Assembly (NCBI GenBank): GCA_004211435.1
Contig: SECS01000015.1
Span: 1-41,444 of the forward strand
DNA length: 41,444 nt
Origin: Novosphingobium sp.
GTDB taxonomy: Bacteria > Pseudomonadota > Alphaproteobacteria > Sphingomonadales > Sphingomonadaceae
Direction of reading: 5' to 3'
The notes under the pieces are model-generated. The model saw only the letters and a program-made list of their open reading frames with translations, was not told the DNA's origin and made no database searches. The translations under genes were made by a program, and so were the position numbers. Of the stretch, positions 33,764-41,135 are shown piece after piece. Positions within the stretch are counted from its first letter, which is position 1. Every line of letters begins with the position of its first letter.

Positions 33764-34960
33764 TCACCCGCGCATGTAGACCGTCAGCGAGGTAATCTTC
33801 CCCGCATCATCGAACCGATAGTGATTGGTCGTGTTCCGCACGGTCCCATCGGGCAATTTCGCCTCGATCTCGACCGCGATCCCCTCCGCGCCCACGAACC
33901 GCGCGCCGGGCGTGGGGAAGGGCGAGCCCGATCCGAACACCATCTGCTGGAACTCGCGGATCGCCGGCCTGCCCTGAAAACTCTGCCCATTCGGCAGCGC
34001 ATAGCGGGCGTCCTCGGCGAACAGCGCGATCCAGGCGTCCATGTCCTTGGCGCGCACCGCGGCGAAATAGGCGTCGACCGTCGCGCTGGGATCGTTCGGC
34101 CGCGGCTGGCCCTCGGCCTCGGCCGCCGCGCGCCGGATGCGGGCGAGCATCGCGTCGCACGATGCCAGCAGCGCCGACAGCGCGGTCGTTTCCGAGACGT
34201 CGAGCTCGCGGCAGTGGTCGACGTCCTTCTTGAGCAGGTCGTGGAGCCCCTTGAGCGAACCCGTCGCGCCGGTGCCCTCGCGCGGCTGGACCATGCCGGG
34301 GCCCACGCGCAAGGCGAAGCTTTGCGCCGAGCCCGCGTTGAACGCGTCGATCAGCTGCTGGCGATCGAAGCCCATGTCGACGCCAATATCGACGATCGCC
34401 GCCGACATGCCGTAGTTGGCGATCGAGATCAGGTTGTTGAGCAGCTTGCCCTCCTGCCCGCGGCCGACCGGGCCGAGGTGCGCGAGGTTTCGGCCGATGG
34501 CTTCGAGCCACGGCCGCGCCGTCTCGACATCGGCGGGATCGGCGCCGACGAACAGCGAGAGCTGCCCCTCGATCGCGGCCGGGCCACCGCCTGAAACGCC
34601 GACGTCGACGAAGCCGACGCCGTGATCTTTCGCTTTCGCCGCGAGCTTCTGCGCGAGTTCGGGCGCGACCGTCGAATGGAGGATCACGGTGCCGCCTTCA
34701 CCCAGCGCCGCGAACAGCGCGCCATCGCCGCACAGGCTTTCGAGCTGCGCATCGGTGCGCACGCAAATGCCGAGCATGTCGGACTCGCGCGCCGCCTCCA
34801 GCGGATCCTTGGTCTTGTGCGTGCCGGGCTCGTCGAAGGCCGCGAGCATCTCGTCCGACAGGTCGCAGCCGATGACGTCGAACCCGCTGCGCGCGAGCCG
34901 CCGGGCGATCGGCGCGCCCATCGAGCCGAGGCCGATGAAGCCGGCACGCAGCTTGCTCAC
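33764..34960 (-). CDS. Fusion of a HIBADH-like dehydrogenase and a SnoaL/NTF2-like domain
   Basis: A 398-residue two-domain protein. Residues 1-290 are a beta-hydroxyacid dehydrogenase of the 3-hydroxyisobutyrate type: GFIGLGSMGAPIARRLA (7-23), the substrate loop VDVGVSGGGPAAIEGQL (118-134), and the catalytic lysine K172 in GKLLNNL. Residues about 291-398 are a SnoaL-like cone-shaped domain (ATVDAYFAAVRAKDMDAWIALFAEDARY, then QGRPAIREF and TTNHYRFDDAGKI). SnoaL-like folds act as isomerases, cyclases, hydratases or binding modules. The join is in frame without a stop. Last gene of the six-gene operon; its start overlaps the SDR stop by 4 bases. Confidence 0.9.
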   Translation of the reverse strand: MSKLRAGFIGLGSMGAPIARRLARSGFDVIGCDLSDEMLAAFDEPGTHKTKDPLEAARESDMLGICVRTDAQLESLCGDGALFAALGEGGTVILHSTVAPELAQKLAAKAKDHGVGFVDVGVSGGGPAAIEGQLSLFVGADPADVETARPWLEAIGRNLAHLGPVGRGQEGKLLNNLISIANYGMSAAIVDIGVDMGFDRQQLIDAFNAGSAQSFALRVGPGMVQPREGTGATGSLKGLHDLLKKDVDHCRELDVSETTALSALLASCDAMLARIRRAAAEAEGQPRPNDPSATVDAYFAAVRAKDMDAWIALFAEDARYALPNGQSFQGRPAIREFQQMVFGSGSPFPTPGARFVGAEGIAVEIEAKLPDGTVRNTTNHYRFDDAGKITSLTVYMRG

Positions 34961-35742
34961 GGCCGCATCACCCAGCCGCCGTCGATGTGGATCACCTGGC
35001 CGGTGATCCAGGCGCCGGCCTGAGAGCTCAGCATGATCGCCGCGCCGACCAGTTCTTCGGGCTCGCCGCGCGGGCGGGTGGCGCAGGTCATCTGCAGGAA
35101 CTGGATGAAGGGGCTGTCGTCGGGCACCAGCATCTTGCCCGCGTCGGACTTGACGTTGCCCGGCGCGATCGCGTTGCAGGTGATGTTGTCCTTGCCATAG
35201 CGCTTGGCCAGCGAGGTGGTCAGGCCGACAAGCGCGAGCTTGGTGATGCCGTAGAGCCCGGTTGCCGGGAAGGCGCCGCCCGAGGTCTGGTTGATGATGC
35301 GCCCGCCGCCACGCTCGCGCATCGAGGGCGCGACCGCACGCGCGCAGAGCAGCGCGCCGGTGGTGTTGACCGCGAAAGCCTTGTTCCAGGCGTCGATGCC
35401 CACGGTCTCGAGATCGTCGTAGGACACGTCGACCATCAGCGCGGCATTGTTGATGAGAATGTCGACACCGCCGAAGGCTGCCTTGGCCTCGGCCGCCATG
35501 GCCAGGGTCTGCGCTTCGTTCGAGACGTCGACGCCCACGGCGATCGCCTTGCCGCCGGCGCCGATGATCTCGTCGGCCACGGCCTGGGCACCGTCCTTGT
35601 TGAGGTCGGCGACGACCACCGAGGCGCCGGCATTGGCGAAGCCGAGCGCATAGGCGCGGCCGATCGAATTGCCACGGCCGCCGGCGCCGGTGACGACGAC
35701 GACTTTGCCATCGAGGCGGAATTGGTCGAGGGTGAATGCCAT
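34957..35742 (-). CDS. Short-chain dehydrogenase/reductase (operon gene 5)
   Basis: A classical SDR of 261 residues. Seen: VVVTGAGGRGNSIGRAYALGF, with an insertion in the nucleotide loop compared with TGxxxGIG, ADLNKDG (Asp after beta 2, NAD preferred), INNAAL, the catalytic Ser in QTSGGAF and YGITK (Tyr-x3-Lys). The C-terminus HIDGGWVMRP is typical. It starts 4 bases after the stop of the HIBADH-like gene and overlaps the fusion gene, so it belongs to the same transcript. Substrate unknown. Confidence 0.88.
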   Translation of the reverse strand: MAFTLDQFRLDGKVVVVTGAGGRGNSIGRAYALGFANAGASVVVADLNKDGAQAVADEIIGAGGKAIAVGVDVSNEAQTLAMAAEAKAAFGGVDILINNAALMVDVSYDDLETVGIDAWNKAFAVNTTGALLCARAVAPSMRERGGGRIINQTSGGAFPATGLYGITKLALVGLTTSLAKRYGKDNITCNAIAPGNVKSDAGKMLVPDDSPFIQFLQMTCATRPRGEPEELVGAAIMLSSQAGAWITGQVIHIDGGWVMRP

Positions 35743-35746
35743 TATC

Positions 35747-36553
35747 TTAGACTCCGGGATTGGCCGCGGCGAGGAAGCGCGCGGAAATGGCGGCGATCTC
35801 GTCGGCGCCGAGGTGGTCGGGCAGGATCGCCTTCAGCAGGTTCATGTCCTTGAGCAGCATCGGCGCGCCCGTGGTGAAGGCCGCGGGCGAGGGCAGGCGT
35901 GCGAAGACGCCGAAGCCGAAGGAGTTGCCGCTGCTCGCGCCGATCAGCTCGATGAAGGCCTTGCGATCGATGTCGAGCGCCTGGGCGGCCTCGATCGCCG
36001 CCTGGGCGACGCCCATGTGCGCCGAGAGCATGGCGTTGTTGACGATCTTGGCGCGCTGGCCGGCGCCGGCGGGGCCGAGCAGCGGGATCAGCCGGCCGAA
36101 GGTCTGGAACACCGGAAGTGCCGCTTCGTAGGCCTCCTGCCGACCGCCGCACATGACGGTGAGCGTGCCGGCCTCGGCACCCGGCGAGCCGCCGCTGACT
36201 GGGGCGTCGATCAGGAACAGGCCTGCCGCGTCGCATTGCTCTTCGAGCTTGGCGACGGTCTCGGGCAGGATCGTCGAGTGGATAGCGATGCGGCCGCCGC
36301 GCTTCATCACGGGCACGAGCTGGTCGGTGATCGACAACACGTCCGTGTCGTTGACCACGCAGATGCCGACATGGTCGCAGTCCGCGCCGAGTTCGGCGAC
36401 GGTGGCTGCGGCCTTGGCGCCTTTGGCGGTATAGGCCTCGAGCACTTCGGGGCGCCGCGCCCAGACGACGAGGTTCATGCCTGCGTCGACGATGCGATGC
36501 GCCATTGGGCCGCCCTGACTGCCGACGCCGATGAAACCGATGGTTTCGCTCAT
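35747..36553 (-). CDS. HIBADH-like NAD(P)-dependent dehydrogenase (operon gene 4)
   Basis: A 268-residue beta-hydroxyacid dehydrogenase. Seen: IGFIGVGSQGGPMAHRIV (5-22), IHSTILPETV, the substrate loop IDAPVSGGSPGAEAGTL (115-131), and catalytic K169 in KIVNNAM. Arg33-Arg34 after beta 2 suggests NADP could bind. The start at 36553 is favoured over an in-frame ATG at 36580 because of the standard MSETIGFIG N-terminus. Four-base spacing to both neighbours. A second protein of this family, with a fused domain, ends the operon, so two different hydroxyacids or stereoisomers may be handled. Confidence 0.88.
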   Translation of the reverse strand: MSETIGFIGVGSQGGPMAHRIVDAGMNLVVWARRPEVLEAYTAKGAKAAATVAELGADCDHVGICVVNDTDVLSITDQLVPVMKRGGRIAIHSTILPETVAKLEEQCDAAGLFLIDAPVSGGSPGAEAGTLTVMCGGRQEAYEAALPVFQTFGRLIPLLGPAGAGQRAKIVNNAMLSAHMGVAQAAIEAAQALDIDRKAFIELIGASSGNSFGFGVFARLPSPAAFTTGAPMLLKDMNLLKAILPDHLGADEIAAISARFLAAANPGV

Positions 36554-36557
36554 GGTA

Positions 36558-37313
36558 TCAACCCGCCGTGATGCCGGCATCGATCGAGATGCAGGCGCCG
36601 TGATAGGAACGGCCCGCCGGCGAGGCGAGCATGGTGATGAGGTCGGCGACGTCGTCCACCTCGACCAGGCCGCGCAGGCCCGAGAAGCGCTTGATCAGCT
36701 CGTAGTCGACGCCTTCGGGCATGGTCATGCCATTGGCGATGTTGGTCATCATGCCGCCCGGCGCCACCGCGTTGATGCGGATCGGCTGCTTGACGTATTC
36801 CATGGCCATCGCCTTGGTCATGTTCACGATGCCGGCCTTGCTCGCACAATAGGCGGCGGCATAGGCCTCGCCGATCAGCGCCGCCGAGCTGGCGCAGTTG
36901 ACGATCGCGCCATTGGTTTCGAGCAGGTGCGGTATCGCCGCTTGCGACAGGAAGAACGGCGCGTTGAGGTTGATCGCGATGGTCAGGAGGTAGAGCTCCT
37001 GGTCCATCTCGTGGCTGTTGGCGAACTTGATGATGCCGGCGATGTTGCACAGCGCGTCGAGCCGGCCGAAGCGGGTGACGGCGGCGGCCACGGCGTTCTT
37101 GCAGGCCGCCGGATCGGCGAGGTTGGCGACGTGCACCAGCACCTCGGCGCCGCCCAGCAGCCCTGCGGTCTCGGCCAGCGCCTCGGCGTTGACATCGACG
37201 ATCACCAGGCTCGCGCCGGCTTTCGCCAGCTTGATCGCGGTCGCGCGGCCCAGGCCCGAGGCGGCGCCGGTAACCAGCGCGACCTTGTCCTTCATATCGA
37301 TTGGTAGTGCCAT
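36558..37313 (-). CDS. Short-chain dehydrogenase/reductase (operon gene 3)
   Basis: A classical SDR of 251 residues. Seen: ALVTGAASGLGRATAIKLA, IVDVNAEAL (Asp after beta 2, NAD preferred), CNIAGI in place of NNAG, NCASSAAL with the catalytic Ser, and YCASK (Tyr-x3-Lys). The C-terminus SIDAGITAG is normal. It lies 4 bases from genes on both sides. Together with the other SDR and the dehydrogenases it argues for a series of alcohol, ketone and acid steps on one carbon skeleton. Confidence 0.88.
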   Translation of the reverse strand: MALPIDMKDKVALVTGAASGLGRATAIKLAKAGASLVIVDVNAEALAETAGLLGGAEVLVHVANLADPAACKNAVAAAVTRFGRLDALCNIAGIIKFANSHEMDQELYLLTIAINLNAPFFLSQAAIPHLLETNGAIVNCASSAALIGEAYAAAYCASKAGIVNMTKAMAMEYVKQPIRINAVAPGGMMTNIANGMTMPEGVDYELIKRFSGLRGLVEVDDVADLITMLASPAGRSYHGACISIDAGITAG

Positions 37314-37317
37314 TGGT

Positions 37318-38100
37318 TCACCCGTGCCAGGGAAGGCCGGCTTCGACCTTCTTTGCCATTTCCATGATCACGCCGTTGACCAACGACGCGCGCGGCCAGC
37401 CGGCGTGGACGCCGTATTGCAGCGAGAACTCGAGCATCTCCTCGCGCGTGCAGTTGCCGCTCGCCATGCCGGCGTGGAAGTGCGACTTGATCGGGATCTC
37501 GGCGGCGCTGTTGGCCACGCCGACCAGGGTGATCCAGCGGCGCGCGCGCTCGTCGAGGCCGGAACGGCACCACATTTCGCCGAAAACGAAGTTGTTGATC
37601 GCTTCCTGGAACGGGTTTGACGAAGGACCGCCGGGAAAGGTCATGGTCTTGGTGAATTCGGCCTGACCCTTTTCGCCGCGGGCGACGGGATCCCAGGGTT
37701 CGGCGCGGATCGGCGGGCAGTCCGCGGGCTTGAGCCCCAGTGCCTGCTGCGCGCGGCTGTTCGCCGCGTCCCATTCCAGCCCGCGCGGCCAGCCGCCGTA
37801 GACCGAGAGGTGCAGCGCGCCTTCGCGCAGTTCCGCGAGCGTCAGTTCACCGCTCCTGAGCGCGCCGCGGACGTAGCCGTCGATCATCGCTTCGGGCGCG
37901 GCGCTCATCACCGCGCTGGCGATCGAGATCAGGTAGCGCGAGCGCCGGTCGAGACCGGGCCGGCTCCACACCTCGGCATAGACGAAGTCGCGGATCGATT
38001 CCTCGACCGGCGACACCGGCGCCTGGGCCGGCTGGCCGTTGACTTCGGCCTGCAGCGCAAGGCCGCGGTCACTTCTTTCCTTGGGATCGAGCAATGCCAT
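37318..38100 (-). CDS. Carboxymuconolactone decarboxylase-family protein with two domains
   Basis: A 260-residue protein made of two copies of the CMD fold. The first (about 35-120) has YLISIASAVMSAAPEAMIDG and GELTLAELREGALHLSVYGGWPRG; the second (about 160-255) has WITLVGVANSAAEIPIKSHFHA and NCTREEMLEFSLQYGVHAGWPRA. Neither copy has the CxxC of the AhpD-type peroxidase members, so a decarboxylase or lactone-type role is more likely than thiol chemistry. It is gene 2 of the operon, 3 bases from the aldehyde dehydrogenase. Exact reaction unknown. Confidence 0.87.
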   Translation of the reverse strand: MALLDPKERSDRGLALQAEVNGQPAQAPVSPVEESIRDFVYAEVWSRPGLDRRSRYLISIASAVMSAAPEAMIDGYVRGALRSGELTLAELREGALHLSVYGGWPRGLEWDAANSRAQQALGLKPADCPPIRAEPWDPVARGEKGQAEFTKTMTFPGGPSSNPFQEAINNFVFGEMWCRSGLDERARRWITLVGVANSAAEIPIKSHFHAGMASGNCTREEMLEFSLQYGVHAGWPRASLVNGVIMEMAKKVEAGLPWHG

Positions 38101-38103
38101 GGG

Positions 38104-39582
38104 TCAGCCCTCCGCCGCGATGTTCATCCAGATGTTCTTCGGCTGCAGGAAATCGTGCAGTCCTTCAACGCCGCCGAGACGGCCGTGGCCGCTCTGCTTC
38201 CAGCCGCCGAACGGCACATTGGGCTGCATCGCCTCACCCGATCCGTTGACGTGAATCTGGCCGGCCTGCAGTTCCCTGGTAACCGCGTGGGCGCGGCGCA
38301 GGTTCTGCGTGTGAACATAGGCGCCCAGGCCGTAGTCGGTGCCGTTGGCCAGGGCGATCGCCTCTTCCTCGGTGTCGAAGGGGGTGACGACGAGGACGGG
38401 GCCGAAGACCTCCTGCTGGGCGATCTCGCTGTCGTTGCCGACGTCGGCGAGAACGGTGATCGGCAGGAAATAGCCATCGGCGTGGTCGCCACCGAGCCGC
38501 TCGCCGCCGACCACGACGCGTGCCCCCTGGTCGATGCCGCGCGAGACCATGCCCGAGATGCGGTTGAGCGCGGTCTCCGAGATTACCGGGCCCATGAAGG
38601 TGGTCGGCTCGAACGGATCGCCGACCGAAACATGCGCGGTCATCGCCGCCAGCGTCTGCAGGTAGGGCTCGTAGATGCCGCGCTGGACCAGCAGGCGCGT
38701 GCCGTTGACGCAGCCCTGGCCGTTAGCGCTGACCGCGCCCGACATGCCGCGCTTGGCCGCGCCGACGAGATCGGCGTCGTCGAACACGATCACCGCCGAC
38801 TTGCCGCCGAGTTCGAGCCCGCAGGGCTTGAGCGTCTGCGCGGCGTTGGCGAGAACCTTCTTGGCAGTGTTGCCCGAGCCGATGAACTGGATCTTGTCGA
38901 TGCCCGGATGCGCGACCATTGCCTCGCCGGCCTCGATGCCGCCGGTGACGAGGTTGACCACGCCGGCGGGGAAGCCGGCCTCGAGCAGCAGCTCGACGAG
39001 CTTCATGGCCGAATAGGGCGCGAGGTCGGGCGACTTGAGCACGACCGTGTTGCCCGCGGCGAGCGCCGGCGCGAGGATCATCGTCGAGGCGAACAGCGGG
39101 CCGTTCCACGGCACGATCGCGCCGATCACGCCGAACGGCTCGTAGGACACGTAGTCGTGCGCCTGGCCCTGCCACATCGGGATCGTACGGCCGTGGATCT
39201 TGTCTGCCCAGCCGCCGAAATAGCGGAACTTCTGCGCGGCATCCCAGGCCATGTGGGCCGAGGCGATCGAGATCGAGCCGTTCTCCGACGTGAGCGAGGG
39301 CGCGAGTTCGGCCGCCTTGGCTTCGATCAGCGCGGCGAACTTGAAGAACAGGTCGCGGCGCTTGTCGCCGGGCATGGCGCGCCAGGCAGGGAACGCTGCA
39401 CGCGCGGCCGCGACCGCGCGATCGACGTCGGAAGCGCCGGCGAGGGCGATCTCACGCGTAACCTTGCCCGTGCCCGGATAGATGTGCGCGATCGTCTCGC
39501 CGCTGCCCTTTTCCTCGAAGGAATCGCCGATGATCAGCGGATAGCGCGGCAGCGCGTCGAGCGCCGGTTGCCTGAAGGCCAT
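38104..39582 (-). CDS. NAD(P)-dependent aldehyde dehydrogenase (operon gene 1)
   Basis: Oxidises an aldehyde to the acid. It is 492 residues from the ATG at 39582, with a GAGAGG ribosome site. Seen: the oxyanion Asn160 in IVPWNGPL, the catalytic Glu257 in LELGGKSAVIV, the nucleophile Cys291 in NGQGCVNGTR, FIGSGNTAKK in the cofactor site, and EVFGPVLVV. The C-terminus ends as usual. A longer frame upstream would run antisense through the GntR gene and is not coding. First gene of the operon, divergent from gntR. The closest general type is betaine/benzaldehyde-like ALDH; the substrate is unknown. Confidence 0.93.
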   Translation of the reverse strand: MAFRQPALDALPRYPLIIGDSFEEKGSGETIAHIYPGTGKVTREIALAGASDVDRAVAAARAAFPAWRAMPGDKRRDLFFKFAALIEAKAAELAPSLTSENGSISIASAHMAWDAAQKFRYFGGWADKIHGRTIPMWQGQAHDYVSYEPFGVIGAIVPWNGPLFASTMILAPALAAGNTVVLKSPDLAPYSAMKLVELLLEAGFPAGVVNLVTGGIEAGEAMVAHPGIDKIQFIGSGNTAKKVLANAAQTLKPCGLELGGKSAVIVFDDADLVGAAKRGMSGAVSANGQGCVNGTRLLVQRGIYEPYLQTLAAMTAHVSVGDPFEPTTFMGPVISETALNRISGMVSRGIDQGARVVVGGERLGGDHADGYFLPITVLADVGNDSEIAQQEVFGPVLVVTPFDTEEEAIALANGTDYGLGAYVHTQNLRRAHAVTRELQAGQIHVNGSGEAMQPNVPFGGWKQSGHGRLGGVEGLHDFLQPKNIWMNIAAEG

Positions 39583-39637
39583 GATATCCTCTCCATATCG
39601 ACGCGGCATGCCCGCGCCCGAATCGAACCGGACTTTA

Positions 39638-39711
39638 ATATGCTTGTTTTTAGGCTGGCAAGCGGATTCGGTGCGGCGTATGTTCGAGGTAATCGATAAA
39701 AACATGCACAT
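39638..39711. promoter_or_regulatory. Putative operator: inverted repeat between ALDH and gntR
   Basis: ATATGCTTGTTTTT (39638-39651) is matched by the reverse complement of AAAAACATGCACAT (39698-39711) at 12 of 14 bases. The arms are 46 bases apart in the AT-rich, 144-base divergent gap. Each arm may be a half-site or a promoter element for one of the two transcripts. Confidence 0.45.
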
Positions 39712-39726
39712 AATTGGAAGTTGCTG

Positions 39727-40443
39727 ATGGTCGAAGAGGTTGAGGTCAAGAACGCGGGCAGGCGGCAACTCGTCCAGGCGACGACCGAGCGACTGCGCGA
39801 GCTGATCTATGCGCGCGAGCCCGACGAACTGATCGGCTCGCTGCCCGATCTCGCGCGGCTGCTGGGGGTCGGCATCGTCACGGTGCAGCAGGCGGCGCGC
39901 CTGCTCGAGCACGAGGGTGCGCTCGAAGTGCGACGCGGGCCGGGGGGCGGCTACTATGGCCGGCGGCCAGATGCGGCGGCGCTCGAACGCTCGCTGGGGG
40001 CCTATCTGCGCACGCGCCCGCACGGCTGGGAGGAGGCGCTCGACATGACCTCGCTGCTGTTCAACGAGCTCTGCGCCGCGGCCGCGCGCGAGGGCGATGC
40101 CGCGTTCCACCCCGAACTGCGCGCGATCGCCGATCGGGTCGATCTCTGCGAGCGCGACATCGATACGGGCGAATGGGAAGCGGCCTTCCAGGACCTGCTG
40201 TTCCGCATGGTCGAGCGCCCGCTGTTCGAGTTGCTGACGCGGGTGACCTTGCGCTTTGCCACGAGCCGTCCCGTGGGGACGCCCTCGATCTACCACGACG
40301 GCGCGTCGATCGAGGGGTGGAAGGCGGGGCGGCATCGCATCATCGATGCGATCCTCGCGCGCGACGGCGCGCTGGCGCGGTTCGAGGCCGATCGCAGCAA
40401 CCGCCAGGTCGTGCTCGGCTGGATCGAGCGGCAGCGGGGGTAA
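39727..40443 (+). CDS. GntR-family transcriptional regulator (FadR/FCD type)
   Basis: A 238-residue regulator. The N-terminal winged helix-turn-helix (about 14-75) shows LIGSLPDLARLLGVGIVTVQQAARLLEHEGALEVRRGPGGGYY-type features: a recognition helix VGIVTVQQAARLLE and the wing RRGPGGGYYGR. The rest is a helical FCD-like effector domain with TSLLFNELCAAAAREGD and a closing AILARDGALARFEADRSN. Start is ATG 39727 after GGAAG. It is divergent from the six-gene operon, so it most likely represses it and is released by a pathway acid (inference). Confidence 0.9.
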   Translation: MVEEVEVKNAGRRQLVQATTERLRELIYAREPDELIGSLPDLARLLGVGIVTVQQAARLLEHEGALEVRRGPGGGYYGRRPDAAALERSLGAYLRTRPHGWEEALDMTSLLFNELCAAAAREGDAAFHPELRAIADRVDLCERDIDTGEWEAAFQDLLFRMVERPLFELLTRVTLRFATSRPVGTPSIYHDGASIEGWKAGRHRIIDAILARDGALARFEADRSNRQVVLGWIERQRG

Positions 40444-40468
40444 TTCCTCCCCGGCACAGGGAGGAATT
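40442..40468. terminator. Bidirectional hairpin terminator between gntR and the VOC gene
   Basis: AATTCCTCCC and GGGAGGAATT form a perfect 10-bp stem with a 7-base loop between two convergent stop codons. The AATT ends give short T-tracts on both strands. Confidence 0.65.
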
Positions 40469-40471
40469 AAG

Positions 40472-40942
40472 CTACATCGCCCGGATCTGATCCCAGGCGG
40501 CGTCGGTCATCCAGGTATATTCTAGGTAGTGGCCGAAGAGCTTGCGGCCGTCGAGGTAGAGGAACTTGAGATTGTCCCCGCCCATGTCGCGCTCCATCGC
40601 GAGCGGCAGATCCTGCTCGTCGACGCGCTTACGGAAGTCGGCCCAGTCCTTCACGCGGAAGCAGACCTGGTGGAAGCGCAGCGGTCCGCCGTTCGACGGG
40701 GCATTGGCATAGATCCCCAGCGGATCCTCGATCGCCTGGATCAGCTCGTACTGGATGTCGCCGATCCAGATGAAGCAGAGCCGGACCTTGTTGATCACCT
40801 CGCGACCGTCGGGGCCGTTGACCGGCTGGTCGACCTCGATGATGTGCGGTTCGTGCGTCATGCTGCGGTCGCGGAACGAGGCGATGCCTTCCTCGAGATT
40901 GTCGCAGACGAAGCCGAGCTGGTAGAGCTGTCCTTCGAGCAT
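40472..40942 (-). CDS. VOC (glyoxalase/dioxygenase-fold) family protein
   Basis: A 156-residue protein with two beta-alpha-beta-beta-beta units of the vicinal oxygen chelate fold: LYQLGFVCDNLEEGIASF at the start and RFHQVCFRVKDWADFRKRV in the second half, with possible metal ligands His in FHQVCF, Glu in YELIQ and Glu in HYLEYTW. The family includes glyoxalases, extradiol dioxygenases and epimerases; the sequence does not separate these. It lies on the same strand as the sulfotransferase-like gene but about 190 bases downstream of it, across a palindromic repeat, so it may be independent. Confidence 0.85.
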   Translation of the reverse strand: MLEGQLYQLGFVCDNLEEGIASFRDRSMTHEPHIIEVDQPVNGPDGREVINKVRLCFIWIGDIQYELIQAIEDPLGIYANAPSNGGPLRFHQVCFRVKDWADFRKRVDEQDLPLAMERDMGGDNLKFLYLDGRKLFGHYLEYTWMTDAAWDQIRAM

Positions 40943-40974
40943 TCGATCACACTCCCATCCGAATAAAGATCAAC

Positions 40975-41114
40975 CGTCATCCTGAACGTGTTTCAGGATC
41001 CATCGTGCAGCCTGCGTAGAGGCCTGTAGAAAAGGCGCGACCGCGCCGCCGTTCCATTCCTGAGGGCTCCGCCGAGAACCGAGGAATGGACCCTGAAACG
41101 CGTTCAGGGTGACG
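40975..41114. repeat. Palindromic intergenic repeat element
   Basis: CGTCATCCTGAACGTGTTTC and following bases (40975-41003) recur inverted at 41086-41114 with 4 mismatches in 29. Nested inside, CCATTCCT and AGGAATGG (about 41054-41061 and 41082-41089) pair as well. This resembles the REP-like elements scattered between genes in sphingomonad genomes. No gene is seen inside; a frame of 91 codons on the minus strand across it has no family similarity. Confidence 0.7.
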
Positions 41115-41135
41115 GGATTGGATCGGAGATTCCGC

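Noticed and set aside
39583..40335. Upstream extension of the aldehyde dehydrogenase to 743 codons
   Set aside because: It would run antisense through the GntR gene. The ATG at 39582 has a ribosome site and the usual ALDH N-terminus.
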